This document shows positions 19,435 to 28,591 of a stretch of DNA of 64,000 nt, one piece after another. The notes beneath the pieces were generated by a model, which saw only the letters and a program-made list of their open reading frames with translations, did not search any database and was not told where the DNA came from. Source of the DNA: JAIBJN01 sp963802795 (lineage in GTDB: Bacteria > Actinomycetota > Thermoleophilia > Gaiellales > Gaiellaceae); NCBI GenBank assembly GCA_963802795.1, contig CAWDJV010000005.1, positions 1,240,001 to 1,304,000 of the forward strand, written 5' to 3'. Every line of letters starts with the position of its first letter. Position 1 is the stretch's first letter. The translations under genes and the position numbers were made by a program.

Positions 19435-22400
19435 GTGAACGACGACTCCCAGACGATTCTGCTCGAGGTGGTACCGCTGCTGGCGCTCGCCGGCCTCTGC
19501 GCCCTCGTCTCGCTCGTGCTCGGGATCTCGCTGCTGCGCGAGCGGCGCGCAACCTGGCTCGGCGCGGGCGTCTGGCTCCTCTTCACGCTCGTCGCCGCCC
19601 TCGCGGCGCTGCTCGGCTCGCTGGCGCTCGCGGACCGCGACGTGGTCGGCGAGCTCAGCTCATGGCTCGTCCTCGCGACCTGCGCGCTCGGCGCGATCCC
19701 CGGGCTGATCGTGCTCGTGAGGCCGCACGAGCGCAGTCTCCTCGTGACCGCCGGCCGTCGCGTGCGAGAGGCGGAGGAGCTCGCCAGCGAGCGGGGGCGA
19801 GAGGCGGAGGCCATCTCGAGGCTCTCGGTCACGCTGTCGCGCACGCAGACGGGCCCCGAGGCGGCGGCCGCTCTCTTCGACGAGGTGGAGGCCGTCCTGG
19901 CGCCGGACGCGCTGCTGCTCGCCCGCGTGGACGAGGAGGACCGCCGCGCCACGGGCTTCGCCGCGCGAGGTGTCGACGAGGAGTGGTGGCAAGGCATCAC
20001 ACTCGACCTGGACGAGGACACCGGCGCGCTCGTCGCGGTCGCCCGCGAGCGGACCCCGATCTCGATCTACGATGTGACGAGCTCGCCCGACGTCCACAGC
20101 AAGCTCGCCGATGCGGTCGGAGCGAAGAGCGCGGCCTTCGTCCCGCTCATCTCCGAAGGAGAGGTCGCCGGCGTCCTCGTCGCGGTGATGCGACACCAGC
20201 ACCGGCACGTCACGAACGCCGAGCTCGACCTCGTCCAGGGGTTGGCGAGCGAGGCCGCCCTCGCGCTGGGACGGACCCGCTCGAACGAAGCCCTGCGGGT
20301 CGCCCTCGAGCGCGAGCGCGTCGTCGCCCAGATCGGGCGCAGGGTGAGGTCGGAGCTCGACCTGGACACCGTCCTTCGCGTCGCCGTCGAGGAGACAGCC
20401 CGGGCGATCGGCGTCACTCGTTCCTTCATCAGGCTCGGCGAGCCGGGCGAGCCGATGCCGATCCTCGCCGAGTGGAACGCTCCGGGAGTCGGTCCCGTCG
20501 GCGACGACGCGCCGAAGCTGCCGTCGCTGAACCTCGCCGCCCGCGAGCGGCGCACCGTGGCGATCGGAGACGTCTCCACCGCGGACGAGCTCGACGACCC
20601 GTCGCTCGGACACCGCTCGACGCTCGCCCGCCTCGGCATCCGAGCCGTCCTTGCGACGCCGATCCTCGTCTTCGACCGGATGATCGGAGTCTTCGGCCTG
20701 CACCGCACCGAGCCCTCGAAATGGACAACCGGCGAGATCGCGCTGGCAGAGGCGGTGGCGCGCGAGGCCGGCCTCGCGATCCACACGGCTCGTCTGCTCG
20801 GGGAGAGCGAGCGCCGCCTCCGCCGTCAGGAAACCCTGATCGAGGCGGCGCAGGTCCTCACGAGCGACCTCCGGTTCGACTCCGTCATCAACCGGCTCGT
20901 GGAGGAGGTCGTCGCGCTCACCCGGGCCGACGCCGCGGACTGCTGGATCCTCGAGCCGGATCGCAAGCTCCTGCGCTGCCGGGCCGTCGTGGGCCTCCCG
21001 CACTGGAACGTCGGCCGCCAGATCCCCCCCGAGGGGACGATCGGGCGCGCCCTGCAAGCGGGCGAGACGATCCTGACCCATGAGTTCGCGGAGACCGAGT
21101 TGCCGCCTCCGAGCTCGCCGTACGCCGTCTTCCAGGACGTCATGTGCGCGCCGATCACCTGGCTGGGCGAGGTGCGCGGCGTCCTCGGCGTCTGCTCCCG
21201 CGAGGCCGGCCGCTTCGACTCGGCGGACGTCGAGGTGATCGAAGGGTTCGCCCGCTTCGCCTCGCTCGCACTCAACAACGCGGAGAGCTTCGAGGAGCGG
21301 GAGCGCCAGGCCCAGGTTCAGCGCGGCTTCTACCGGATCGCCGAAGCCCTTGGTGCGCCGCTCTCGCTCGCCGAAACGCTCGACGCTCTCGCGCAGGCGG
21401 CGTGCCAGGCGGTGGGCGGGGCCGCGTCGCTCGTCCTCGAGCTGCGCGGCGGCGAGGTCGTGCTCGCGGGAGCTCACGCGCTTCCGGAGACCGTGGCGGA
21501 GCGCTTCGCGGCCGGTGCGGCGGAGCCGGCGGGGGCGTTCGTGCGCTCGGCGGCCGAGGGGCGGATCCTCACGTCCAGCGAGTTGGCCGAGGACGACCGC
21601 TTCGAGCCTGCCCTGCGCGCGCTCCTTCTGGGGGCCGGATACGGATCGCTTCTCTGCGCTCCCGTCGCGGGCGTGCGCGACCAGGCCTACGCCGTGGTGG
21701 TCCTCTTCGAGGGAGCCCGCGCCTTCGCCGACCAGGACGTCCTCTTGACCCAACAGTTGAGCGGAGCCGCCCGTGGGGCGCTCGAGCGGAGCGAGCTGTT
21801 CGAGGACGAGCGGCGCGCGCGGACATTCTCGCAGCGGCTCGCGCGGCTGGGCGCCCTGCTCTCGACGAGCCTCGACCCGGCGGTGGTGCTCGAGGAGGTG
21901 GCACGAGAGGCGCCCGGCCTACTCGGGGCGGACGCGGCCGTCATCCGTCTCCTGGACGGCGAAGAGCTCGCCGTGCGAGCCGCGCACGGCGCCGGCACCG
22001 AGCCGCTGACCGGCGCGACGTCCGGATCGGCAGCCGCAATCTCCGGCGCCGTCGCCCAGTCCCGTGCGCCCGTGGCGCTCGCCGACGTCGGCGAACAGGC
22101 CCGACTCGTCCGGGGAGATCCGCTCCTGGAAAGCGGCCACGTCGCGTGCGTCGCCGTCCCGATGACCGCACACGGGGGCGGGCTGTACGGCGTCCTCGCC
22201 GTCTACTCGGTCGCTCCGCGGGTGTGGCGCGACGACGAGATCCAGTCGCTCTCGGCCCTCGCGGCCGCCTGCTCCGCGTCGGTGGCGAACGCCGAGCTCT
22301 ACCAGCGCGTGGCCGAGGAGAAGGAGCGGAGCGGCGCGATCCTGGCGCACATCGCGGACGGGATCGTGGCGGTGGACCGCGACGGCCGCATCGTCCTCTG

Positions 22401-23382
22401 GAACGCGATGGCAGAACAGATCACCGGGGTTCCGGCCTCGGAGGCGCTCGGCCGCTCGGTGCCCCACGTGCTCCAGCGCGAGCTGACGACCGAGGCGGGC
22501 GACCGACCCGGCGTGCGCCAGGTATCCATCCGTCGTGGGGCGAAGGAGGTCTGGCTGGCTCTATCCGAGGCGGTCATGCTCGATCCCGCCGGGTCGGTGG
22601 CGGGGCGGATCTTCGCTTTCCGAGACGTCTCGAGCGAGCGTGTCGTCGAGCAGATGAAGTCGGATTTCGTCTCCACCGTCTCCCACGAGCTGCGGACGCC
22701 CCTGACCTCGATCTACGGGTTCTCCGAGACCCTCATGCGTAGTGACGTCGAGTTCGCGGAGGCCGAGCGCCTCGCCTTCCTCCGCTACATCGCCTCGGAG
22801 TCGGAGCGGCTCATCAGCATCGTCGACGACCTGATCAACGTCGCGCGTCTCGAGGCGGGCACGCTCGCGGTCACCCTCGAGTCGGCGGACCTCGCCACCG
22901 TCGCGCGCGAGGCGATCGCGGCCGTCGAGCTCCACGACGAGGGGGCGCACCGCTTCGACGTCGACGTCGAAGCGGGCGAGGTTTCCGTCCGGGCGGACCG
23001 CGAGAAGCTCGGCCAGGTCCTCGCCAACCTTCTCGACAACGCGGTCAAGTACTCGGCCGCGGGCCGGACGATCACGGTCTCTGCGCGGCGGCGCACGGAC
23101 ACGGCGGAGATCACCGTTACGGACGAGGGCCTCGGCATCCCGCGCTCGGACCGCGAGCGGATCTTCACGAAGTTCTTCAGGACCGAGCGCGATCGCGAGG
23201 GGCCCGAGGCGAAGGGTACGGGGCTCGGCCTCTTCCTGGTGCGCGGCCTCGTGACCGCAATGGGCGGCCGAATCTGGGTGGAGTCCGAGGAGGGTCGCGG
23301 CTCGCGCTTCACGTTCGAGCTGCCCCTCGAGGGAGGCGAAGTCGCGGAGCCGTCTCCGGTGGAGGTTGCGACGAACCCGTGA
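19435..23382 (+). CDS. membrane-anchored multi-GAF/PAS sensor histidine kinase
   Basis: 1315 aa, GTG start. An N-terminal membrane region of about three helices (residues ~10-105) is followed by a helical linker, roughly five successive GAF domains (~130-955), a PAS domain (~960-1075; VAVDRDGRIVLWNAMAEQITGVP) and HisKA with phospho-acceptor His1084 in VSHELRTPLTSIYGFSE. The HATPase_c has N box NLLDNAVKYS, G1 DEGLGIP, and GTGLGLFLVRGL. One GAF repeat (RSFIRLGEPGEPMP) differs from the others. The ligands are not predictable. It is coupled to a response regulator by a 4-bp overlap. Multi-GAF kinases of this shape are common in Actinobacteria and often sense redox or small molecules. Confidence 0.9.
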   Translation: MNDDSQTILLEVVPLLALAGLCALVSLVLGISLLRERRATWLGAGVWLLFTLVAALAALLGSLALADRDVVGELSSWLVLATCALGAIPGLIVLVRPHERSLLVTAGRRVREAEELASERGREAEAISRLSVTLSRTQTGPEAAAALFDEVEAVLAPDALLLARVDEEDRRATGFAARGVDEEWWQGITLDLDEDTGALVAVARERTPISIYDVTSSPDVHSKLADAVGAKSAAFVPLISEGEVAGVLVAVMRHQHRHVTNAELDLVQGLASEAALALGRTRSNEALRVALERERVVAQIGRRVRSELDLDTVLRVAVEETARAIGVTRSFIRLGEPGEPMPILAEWNAPGVGPVGDDAPKLPSLNLAARERRTVAIGDVSTADELDDPSLGHRSTLARLGIRAVLATPILVFDRMIGVFGLHRTEPSKWTTGEIALAEAVAREAGLAIHTARLLGESERRLRRQETLIEAAQVLTSDLRFDSVINRLVEEVVALTRADAADCWILEPDRKLLRCRAVVGLPHWNVGRQIPPEGTIGRALQAGETILTHEFAETELPPPSSPYAVFQDVMCAPITWLGEVRGVLGVCSREAGRFDSADVEVIEGFARFASLALNNAESFEERERQAQVQRGFYRIAEALGAPLSLAETLDALAQAACQAVGGAASLVLELRGGEVVLAGAHALPETVAERFAAGAAEPAGAFVRSAAEGRILTSSELAEDDRFEPALRALLLGAGYGSLLCAPVAGVRDQAYAVVVLFEGARAFADQDVLLTQQLSGAARGALERSELFEDERRARTFSQRLARLGALLSTSLDPAVVLEEVAREAPGLLGADAAVIRLLDGEELAVRAAHGAGTEPLTGATSGSAAAISGAVAQSRAPVALADVGEQARLVRGDPLLESGHVACVAVPMTAHGGGLYGVLAVYSVAPRVWRDDEIQSLSALAAACSASVANAELYQRVAEEKERSGAILAHIADGIVAVDRDGRIVLWNAMAEQITGVPASEALGRSVPHVLQRELTTEAGDRPGVRQVSIRRGAKEVWLALSEAVMLDPAGSVAGRIFAFRDVSSERVVEQMKSDFVSTVSHELRTPLTSIYGFSETLMRSDVEFAEAERLAFLRYIASESERLISIVDDLINVARLEAGTLAVTLESADLATVAREAIAAVELHDEGAHRFDVDVEAGEVSVRADREKLGQVLANLLDNAVKYSAAGRTITVSARRRTDTAEITVTDEGLGIPRSDRERIFTKFFRTERDREGPEAKGTGLGLFLVRGLVTAMGGRIWVESEEGRGSRFTFELPLEGGEVAEPSPVEVATNP

Positions 23383-23816
23383 CGCGTGTGCTCGTCATCG
23401 ACGACGAGGCTCCGATCCGGCTCCTCTGCCGGGTCAACCTGGAGGCCGAGAGCATCGACGTGAGCGAGGCGGGCGACGGTCCGAGCGGCCTCGCGATCGC
23501 CCGCTCCGACCAGCCCGACGTGATCCTTCTCGACGTGATGATGCCCGGGCTCGACGGCTGGCAGGTTGCCGAGATGCTGCTGGACGATCCCGCCACGCGC
23601 GACATCCCGATCGTCTTCCTGACCGCTCGCGCGGACCTTCGCGACCGCGCGCGCGGGATCGACGTCGGCGGCCTCGACTACATCACGAAGCCGTTCAACC
23701 CTGTCGGCCTCGCCGGCCTCGTTCGCGGTGTCCTCGGGGCGGTCGAGCGCGGAGAGCGCGAGCGGCTCCGAAGCGACAAGGTCGCCCAGCTCCGAGAGCT
23801 CTTCGACGGCGCCTAG
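23379..23816 (+). CDS. single-domain response regulator
   Basis: 145 aa, GTG start overlapping the kinase stop (GTGA). Receiver domain with acidic pocket DDE at 8-10, phospho-acceptor D52 in VILLDVMMPGLDGW, the conserved T/A pair in FLTARAD, and K104 in YITKPFNP. No output domain; the last ~25 residues form a charged helix. It probably passes the signal by protein-protein contact or a phosphorelay. Cognate partner of the adjacent kinase. Confidence 0.92.
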   Translation: MTRVLVIDDEAPIRLLCRVNLEAESIDVSEAGDGPSGLAIARSDQPDVILLDVMMPGLDGWQVAEMLLDDPATRDIPIVFLTARADLRDRARGIDVGGLDYITKPFNPVGLAGLVRGVLGAVERGERERLRSDKVAQLRELFDGA

Positions 23817-23823
23817 CGGGTCC

Positions 23824-24249
23824 TCAGCGAAAGCGCGCGACCGCGATCTCGACGCAGCCGTAGCTCCTCCAGGGCCCTCTCGCCCAGCCCGTGCCGATGC
23901 GTCGAAAGCCCTGGCGGAGGAGCAGCGCGCGGTGCGGAGGGCTGTCGAGCCACATCCGCACGGCGAGCCGGGGGGTGAGCCAGTCGCACGTGCCCCAGGC
24001 GAGCACCTCGCCGGTTCCCGGCGCGAGGGTGGCGTGGTGGAAGGAGTCGGCCCGCCGCAGGTGTCTCGCCCAGGCGTGCGCGCCGCGCTGGATTCCGGCT
24101 CCGAGCCGGAGCCTGCGGAGGTCGTGAGCAGCGCGCACGTCGTTGATCTTCGCGATGAGCCGCTTCTCCAGCGTGGTCGGCGCGGCCTGGGCAGGCGCGG
24201 CGAGCGCGAGAGCGCCGAGGCAGCCGAGGAGCGCGAGCGTCGTTCGCAT
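23824..24249 (-). CDS. secreted CAP-domain (SCP/YkwD-like) protein
   Basis: 141 aa when started at the ATG at 24249, which begins a signal peptide (MRTTLALLGCLGALALAAPAQA). The CAP domain shows LIAKINDVRAAHDLRRL, HAWARHLRRADSFHHA, GEVLAWGTC, and the C-terminal MWLDSPPHRALLL with GTGWARG. The paired His of the CAP cavity (FHH and PPHR) are present. Extracellular; the bacterial family is of uncertain function, sometimes linked to sporulation or envelope. It converges with the response regulator gene. Confidence 0.85.
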   Translation of the reverse strand: MRTTLALLGCLGALALAAPAQAAPTTLEKRLIAKINDVRAAHDLRRLRLGAGIQRGAHAWARHLRRADSFHHATLAPGTGEVLAWGTCDWLTPRLAVRMWLDSPPHRALLLRQGFRRIGTGWARGPWRSYGCVEIAVARFR

Positions 24250-24307
24250 CGGTCCGCGTGTGCCTGGAACTGTCGCGGACCGATGCCGGCGGCTCGTGCC
24301 GAAAGCG

Positions 24308-25363
24308 TTAGCGTTCTTTGAAGACGGCTTCTTCACGCTCGCTGCCATGTGGCAGCGGCGGAGAGCTTGCCAGATCTCCCTGCACCTTGGGAGATTCCTC
24401 TCTGCGGGCGGTCTGTGCGAGGACGACCCCGGTGAGCACGACGAGGCCTCCGGCGATCTGGACCGCGGCCAGCTCCTCGCCGAGCCAGATCCAGGCGACG
24501 ATGGCGGCGAGGACGGGCTCCAGCATCGCGACGATCGTGACTCGCGTTGCCGGAACGTGGTGGAGGGCGCTCACGAGGAGGATGAACGGGACGACCGTGC
24601 CGAGCACGACGATGTAGGCGAGGAGAGCCCACACCGGCGCGCTGACATCGTCCAGCTTCCCCAGGAGGGAGACGCTGCCGTCGACGAGCTCGAGCGGGAA
24701 GGTCCACCAGGGCTGGAGGACGGCCCAGAAGAGGGCGGCGAACGAGAAGCCCCAGGCGAGGAGCGAGTACGCGTCACGACCACTCGCGAGCGAGCGCTCG
24801 GCCATGAGGACGTAGCCGGCGTACGCCACGGCTGTGACGAGGCATGCGAGAAGGCCCACGCGGTTCAGCGACGAGCCGCCCCAGAGCTCGACGACGAGCG
24901 AGAGGCCGAGCAGGCACAGGGCGAGAGCGAGCCACAGCCTCCTCCGCAGGGGCTCGTGGACGACGAAGCGCGCCCAGAGGGCGACGAAGACGGGCGCGAG
25001 GGACTGGATCACGAGCGCGATCCCGATGTCGAGGCGGCGGATCGCCACGAAGTAGAAGAGCTGGACGAAGGCGAGCCCGAAGATCCCGAAGACGGCGAGG
25101 AAGCCGAGCTCGCGCCGGCTCGTGCGGAGGCTCGCGGGGCGGATGAGGGCGACGGCGGCGACGAGGATCAGAGCAGAGCCTGTCGCCCGCACCTGCGCGA
25201 GGCGCAGGGCGGAGAGGCCGGCGGAGTCGAGCACGACCTTGGCGACGACGGCATTGAGGCTCCAGAGCGCGACCGCGATCCACACCAGCGAATAGCCCAG
25301 GAGCGGACGTGGAGCCGGGCGCGTCGATTGGAGGGAGGGCGGCGCGAAGGGAGCGTCGGCCAC
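24308..25363 (-). CDS. EamA/DMT-family transporter
   Basis: About 351 aa from the GTG at 25363; the longer open frame upstream lacks helices and crosses the divergent promoter region. Ten predicted helices in two EamA repeats (LVWIAVALWSLNAVVAK in the first; GLLACLVTAVAYAGYVLMAE in the second), with YIVVLGTVVPFILLVSAL and LEPVLAAIVAWIWLGEE. Drug/metabolite exporters of this family move amino acids, nucleosides or small solutes; the substrate is not predictable. A ~35-residue polar tail follows the last helix. Confidence 0.85.
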   Translation of the reverse strand: MADAPFAPPSLQSTRPAPRPLLGYSLVWIAVALWSLNAVVAKVVLDSAGLSALRLAQVRATGSALILVAAVALIRPASLRTSRRELGFLAVFGIFGLAFVQLFYFVAIRRLDIGIALVIQSLAPVFVALWARFVVHEPLRRRLWLALALCLLGLSLVVELWGGSSLNRVGLLACLVTAVAYAGYVLMAERSLASGRDAYSLLAWGFSFAALFWAVLQPWWTFPLELVDGSVSLLGKLDDVSAPVWALLAYIVVLGTVVPFILLVSALHHVPATRVTIVAMLEPVLAAIVAWIWLGEELAAVQIAGGLVVLTGVVLAQTARREESPKVQGDLASSPPLPHGSEREEAVFKER

Positions 25364-25430
25364 GGGCGCGCAACATATCGACAGAGGCTGCGGTCGGCCG
25401 CGGGGCCTCGCGCACGTAGCGTTGTTTCGC

Positions 25431-26348
25431 ATGGGCTCCCGGCCGGTCCTCATGGCGATGGCGGGCGCGACCTGCATCGCGTTCTCGGCGATCCTCGTCC
25501 GGCTCGCCGACGTGCCGCCGTCCACCGCCGCGTTCTACCGGTGCTCGTACGCGCTGCTTCCACTCGCGCTGCTCGCCGTCTGGGAGCGGAAGCGCTTCGG
25601 GCCGCTGGACCGACGGGCGCTCGGGCTCTCGCTCGTCGCGGGGGTCTTCTTCATGGGCGACCTCGTCTTCTGGCATCACGCGATCGCTGCCGTCGGCGCC
25701 GGGCTCGCGACGGTGCTCGGGAACGTCCAGGTCGTGATCGTCCCCCTTGCCGCCTGGCTGCTCCTGCGGGAACGGCCGGAGGCGCGGACGCTGGGCGCCG
25801 TCCCGATCGTCCTCGGTGGGGTCGTCCTCATCTCCGGGGTGATCGGCGCCGGCGCGTACGGGTCGAACCCGCCGCTCGGCGTCCTCTTCGGCCTCCTGAC
25901 CGCGATCACGTACGCCGGCTTCCTGCTCGTCCTCCGGGCGGGGAGCACCGACCTGCGCCGCCCGGCAGGACCGCTCTTCTACGCGACGCTCTCGGCGGCG
26001 CTCGTGACGCTGCCGGTCGGCGCGGCCCTCGGGGAGCTCCAGCTCGAGCCCAGCTGGCCCGAGCACGGCTGGCTCGTCACCCTCGCGCTCACCTCGCAGG
26101 TCGTCGGCTGGCTCCTGATCGCAGCAGCGCTTCCGCGCCTGCCCGCGGCGCTCACCTCCGTGACGCTCACGCTCCAGCCGGCGCTCTCAGTCGTTTTCGC
26201 CGTCCTCATCCTCGACGAGGAGCCGTCGGCCGTCCAGCTCACCGGAATCGCCGTCATCATCGCCGGCGTCGTCCTCGCGACCGCGGGCCGCCGCCGGCGG
26301 CCGTACACTGAGCCGAAAGAGCTACGGGACGTAGCTCAGCCTGGTTAG
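25431..26348 (+). CDS. EamA/DMT-family transporter
   Basis: About 305 aa with ten helices in two EamA repeats: MAGATCIAFSAILVRLADVPP, GLATVLGNVQVVIVPLAAWLLLRERP, and in the second half SVTLTLQPALSVVFAVLILDEEPS. ATG at 25431 chosen over an upstream TTG. It is divergent from the other EamA gene, with under 70 bp between starts. Its reading frame ends inside the 5' part of the tRNA-Pro gene; the last eight residues are encoded by tRNA sequence. Confidence 0.87.
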   Translation: MGSRPVLMAMAGATCIAFSAILVRLADVPPSTAAFYRCSYALLPLALLAVWERKRFGPLDRRALGLSLVAGVFFMGDLVFWHHAIAAVGAGLATVLGNVQVVIVPLAAWLLLRERPEARTLGAVPIVLGGVVLISGVIGAGAYGSNPPLGVLFGLLTAITYAGFLLVLRAGSTDLRRPAGPLFYATLSAALVTLPVGAALGELQLEPSWPEHGWLVTLALTSQVVGWLLIAAALPRLPAALTSVTLTLQPALSVVFAVLILDEEPSAVQLTGIAVIIAGVVLATAGRRRRPYTEPKELRDVAQPG

Positions 26349-26399
26349 AGCGCCGCGTTTGGGACGCGGAGGCCGCCGGTTCGAATCCGGCCGTCCCGA
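26325..26399 (+). tRNA. tRNA-Pro (anticodon TGG)
   Basis: Cloverleaf: acceptor CGGGACG with CGTCCCG and discriminator A; D-arm GCTCAGCCTGGTTAGAGC; anticodon stem CCGCG/CGCGG with loop TTTGGGA; T-arm CCGGTTCGAATCCGG. No encoded CCA. The 5' end overlaps the EamA transporter gene. Confidence 0.95.
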
Positions 26400-26417
26400 C
26401 TGAAGGACTCGAAACGC

Positions 26418-27566
26418 ATGGTCGACGAGCCCGACGCCGAGCATCAGGTCACCCCGCTCGAGCTCTTCTTCGACCTGACCTTCGTGTTCGGCCTCACCCA
26501 GGTCACGGTCCTGCTCGCGGACGACCCGACGTGGGGCGGAGTCTTCCGCGGGATGCTCGTCCTCGCGGCGCTCTGGTGGGGGTGGAGCGTCTACGCGTGG
26601 TTGACGAGCGCGATGGACGTCGACGAGGGTGGCGTCCGACTGGCGATGCTCGCCTCGACGGGCGCGATGTTCGGCGTCGCCTTGGCGGTGCCGGGCGCCT
26701 TCGGGGACGACGCCGTGCTGTTCGGCGTCGCGTACCTCCTCGTCCGCCTGCTTCATCTCGTCCTCTCCGCCATCGTCGCTCGCGACGATCCCGACCGCCG
26801 CGACGCGCTGCTCCGGTTCGCGCCGACCGCGATCGCCGGCCCCATGCTGCTGGTCTTGGCCGGCTTCCTCGAAGGGGACTGGCGCATCGCGGTCTGGCTC
26901 GTCGCGCTTGCGATCGACTACCTCGGCCCGGTCGTGATCGGCGTAGGGCGCGGGTGGCGTGTCGCGCCCGAGCACTTCGCGGAGCGACATGGGCTGATCA
27001 TTCTGATCGCGCTCGGCGAGTCGATCATCGCCATCGGCCTCGGCGCCGGGCTCGAGCTGGATGCGGGAGTCATCGTGGCGGCGGCGCTCGGAATCGTCGT
27101 GGTCTCGGCGCTCTGGTGGCTCTACTTCGACGTGGCCGCGATCCTCGCGCGGAGGCGGCTCATGCAAGCTAGGGGCCTCGAGCTCCACCGGCTCGCGCTG
27201 CACGCCTACAGCTACCTCCACTTGCCGATGGCTGCGGGGATCGTCCTGTTCGCTCTCGGCCTCAAGACGACGGTCGGCCACGTCGGTGACGAGCTCGGCA
27301 TCGTGCCCGCAGTCGCGCTCTGCGGCGGTGCTGCGCTCTATCTCCTTGCGCATATCGCTTTCCTCTTCCGAACGACCGGGCGAGTCTTCCGGCGGAGGAC
27401 GGTCGGGGCGGTTCTGTTGCTCGCACTGATCCCGGTTGCAGTGGCGATTCCGGCGCTCGCCGCGCTCGCCCTCGTGAGCGCCGTGTGCGCGCTCGTGGTG
27501 GCGTACGAGGTGATCCGCCATCGCGAGCACCGGGTCCAGGTCAGGCACCCGGAACTCGCGCGCTGA
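26418..27566 (+). CDS. low temperature requirement A (LtrA) family membrane protein
   Basis: 382 aa, about eleven helices. LtrA signature at the N-terminus (VTPLELFFDLTFVFGLTQVT), WWGWSVYAWLTSAMD, and the mid-protein ERHGLIILIALGESIIAIG. The family is named after a Listeria cold-growth gene; biochemical activity is unknown. It lies 19 bp after tRNA-Pro and may be cotranscribed with it. Confidence 0.9.
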   Translation: MVDEPDAEHQVTPLELFFDLTFVFGLTQVTVLLADDPTWGGVFRGMLVLAALWWGWSVYAWLTSAMDVDEGGVRLAMLASTGAMFGVALAVPGAFGDDAVLFGVAYLLVRLLHLVLSAIVARDDPDRRDALLRFAPTAIAGPMLLVLAGFLEGDWRIAVWLVALAIDYLGPVVIGVGRGWRVAPEHFAERHGLIILIALGESIIAIGLGAGLELDAGVIVAAALGIVVVSALWWLYFDVAAILARRRLMQARGLELHRLALHAYSYLHLPMAAGIVLFALGLKTTVGHVGDELGIVPAVALCGGAALYLLAHIAFLFRTTGRVFRRRTVGAVLLLALIPVAVAIPALAALALVSAVCALVVAYEVIRHREHRVQVRHPELAR

Positions 27567-27567
27567 G

Positions 27568-27702
27568 CTACGCGGCCGGCTTGACGGTGCCGACGAGGCG
27601 GAGGAGCCGCTCGAGGGTCGCCGCGTCGAGCTCGCCGCGGTTCTTGGCGAGCGCGGTGAGGAGGGCGAGCTGTTTCCGCGTCGTGTCCTGCTGACTCTTC
27701 AT
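27568..27702 (-). CDS. small helical protein, hypothetical (44 aa)
   Basis: MKSQQDTTRKQLALLTALAK followed by NRGELDAATLERLLRLVGTVKPAA. Two amphipathic helices, basic then mixed. It is separated by ~22 bp from the ABC-2 permease gene on the same strand and converges with the LtrA gene. No family recognised; codon use and clean end points make a real small gene plausible. Confidence 0.45.
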   Translation of the reverse strand: MKSQQDTTRKQLALLTALAKNRGELDAATLERLLRLVGTVKPAA

Positions 27703-27724
27703 GAGGCCGCGTTCGTTGCGGCTG

Positions 27725-28591
27725 CTACAAGTCCTTCCGTGCGAAGGCGAGAGCGGCTGCGGCGCCGGCCAGGGCGATGTAGGCGATCGTCCACGGCCAG
27801 AGCAGGGACCCGGCAGCCTGCGCGCCTCCGAAGGGCCCGAGCCTCAGAGCAAAGCCCGTGAGCCCGCTTGCCTCGGCGGTGATCCCGTTGAGCCCGTCCT
27901 GGTAGAGCGCCTCGAACGGGAGTGCCCAGGAGGCCGCCTCCGAGACGTTCATGAGCTTCTCCGAGTTGAGCGCCTCGCCGATCTGGCCGAGCAAGCCGGA
28001 CACGAGCCCTGCGCCGAAGAGCATGAAGACCGCGATGCCGTTGGCCGTCGCGGAGAGAAAGACCGAGCCCAGAAGCGACAGGGCTGCGATCACCGCGGTG
28101 GCGGCCGCGAGCTGGACCGCCGGAGTCACGATCCGGTCGGGCGTCCAGTCGCCGATCTGCCAGGTGATGAGGAGCGCGGCGGCGTAGACGAGGGCGACGT
28201 AGAGCGCACAGACGGAAGCGGCCGCGAGGAATCGGCCGCCGAGGAGCGCCGTCCGTCCGATCGGCCGGACGACGAGGGGTTGCAGGAGGCCCCGCTCGGC
28301 GTCGCCGCGGACGGTGCCGAGCGTGAGGAAGGCGGCCAGGACCGCGCCAAGGAAGAGGGTGCCGAACATCGAGAGCCCGAACATCGTCGCCCCGGCCAGC
28401 TCGCGATCGTCCACGGTGAACGGGTCGTCAGGCGACACGGTGCCTTCCGCCTCGACGACCTGGAACGCCTCGTTCGCGCCAAGCGCGTACAGGGCGAGAA
28501 AGCCGACGGTCAGGACGAGCACGACGAGGAACACCCGTCGACGGACGCATTCGCGCAGCGCGTAGCCGACGATGATCGGGACGCCCCTCAT
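27725..28591 (-). CDS. ABC-2 type transporter permease
   Basis: 288 aa with six helices: an N-terminal amphipathic segment and LVVLVLTVGFLALYALG, a periplasmic loop, then GLLQPLVVRPIGRTALLGGRF, the cytoplasmic coupling segment typical of ABC-2 permeases, and a C-terminal helix. The ATPase gene lies immediately upstream with a 4-bp overlap (ATGA). Together they form a two-gene exporter; heterologous subunits of this kind often export drugs, lipids or peptides. Confidence 0.87.
   Translation of the reverse strand: MRGVPIIVGYALRECVRRRVFLVVLVLTVGFLALYALGANEAFQVVEAEGTVSPDDPFTVDDRELAGATMFGLSMFGTLFLGAVLAAFLTLGTVRGDAERGLLQPLVVRPIGRTALLGGRFLAAASVCALYVALVYAAALLITWQIGDWTPDRIVTPAVQLAAATAVIAALSLLGSVFLSATANGIAVFMLFGAGLVSGLLGQIGEALNSEKLMNVSEAASWALPFEALYQDGLNGITAEASGLTGFALRLGPFGGAQAAGSLLWPWTIAYIALAGAAAALAFARKDL

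Noticed and set aside
19660..21753. A 697-aa minus-strand ORF opposite the histidine kinase.
   Set aside because: It is the antisense shadow of a clean GAF-domain gene, with charged low-complexity composition and no domain content.
24143..26311. A 722-aa plus-strand ORF.
   Set aside because: It is antisense to one EamA gene and out of frame with the other, consisting of Arg/Glu-rich filler typical of high-GC shadows.
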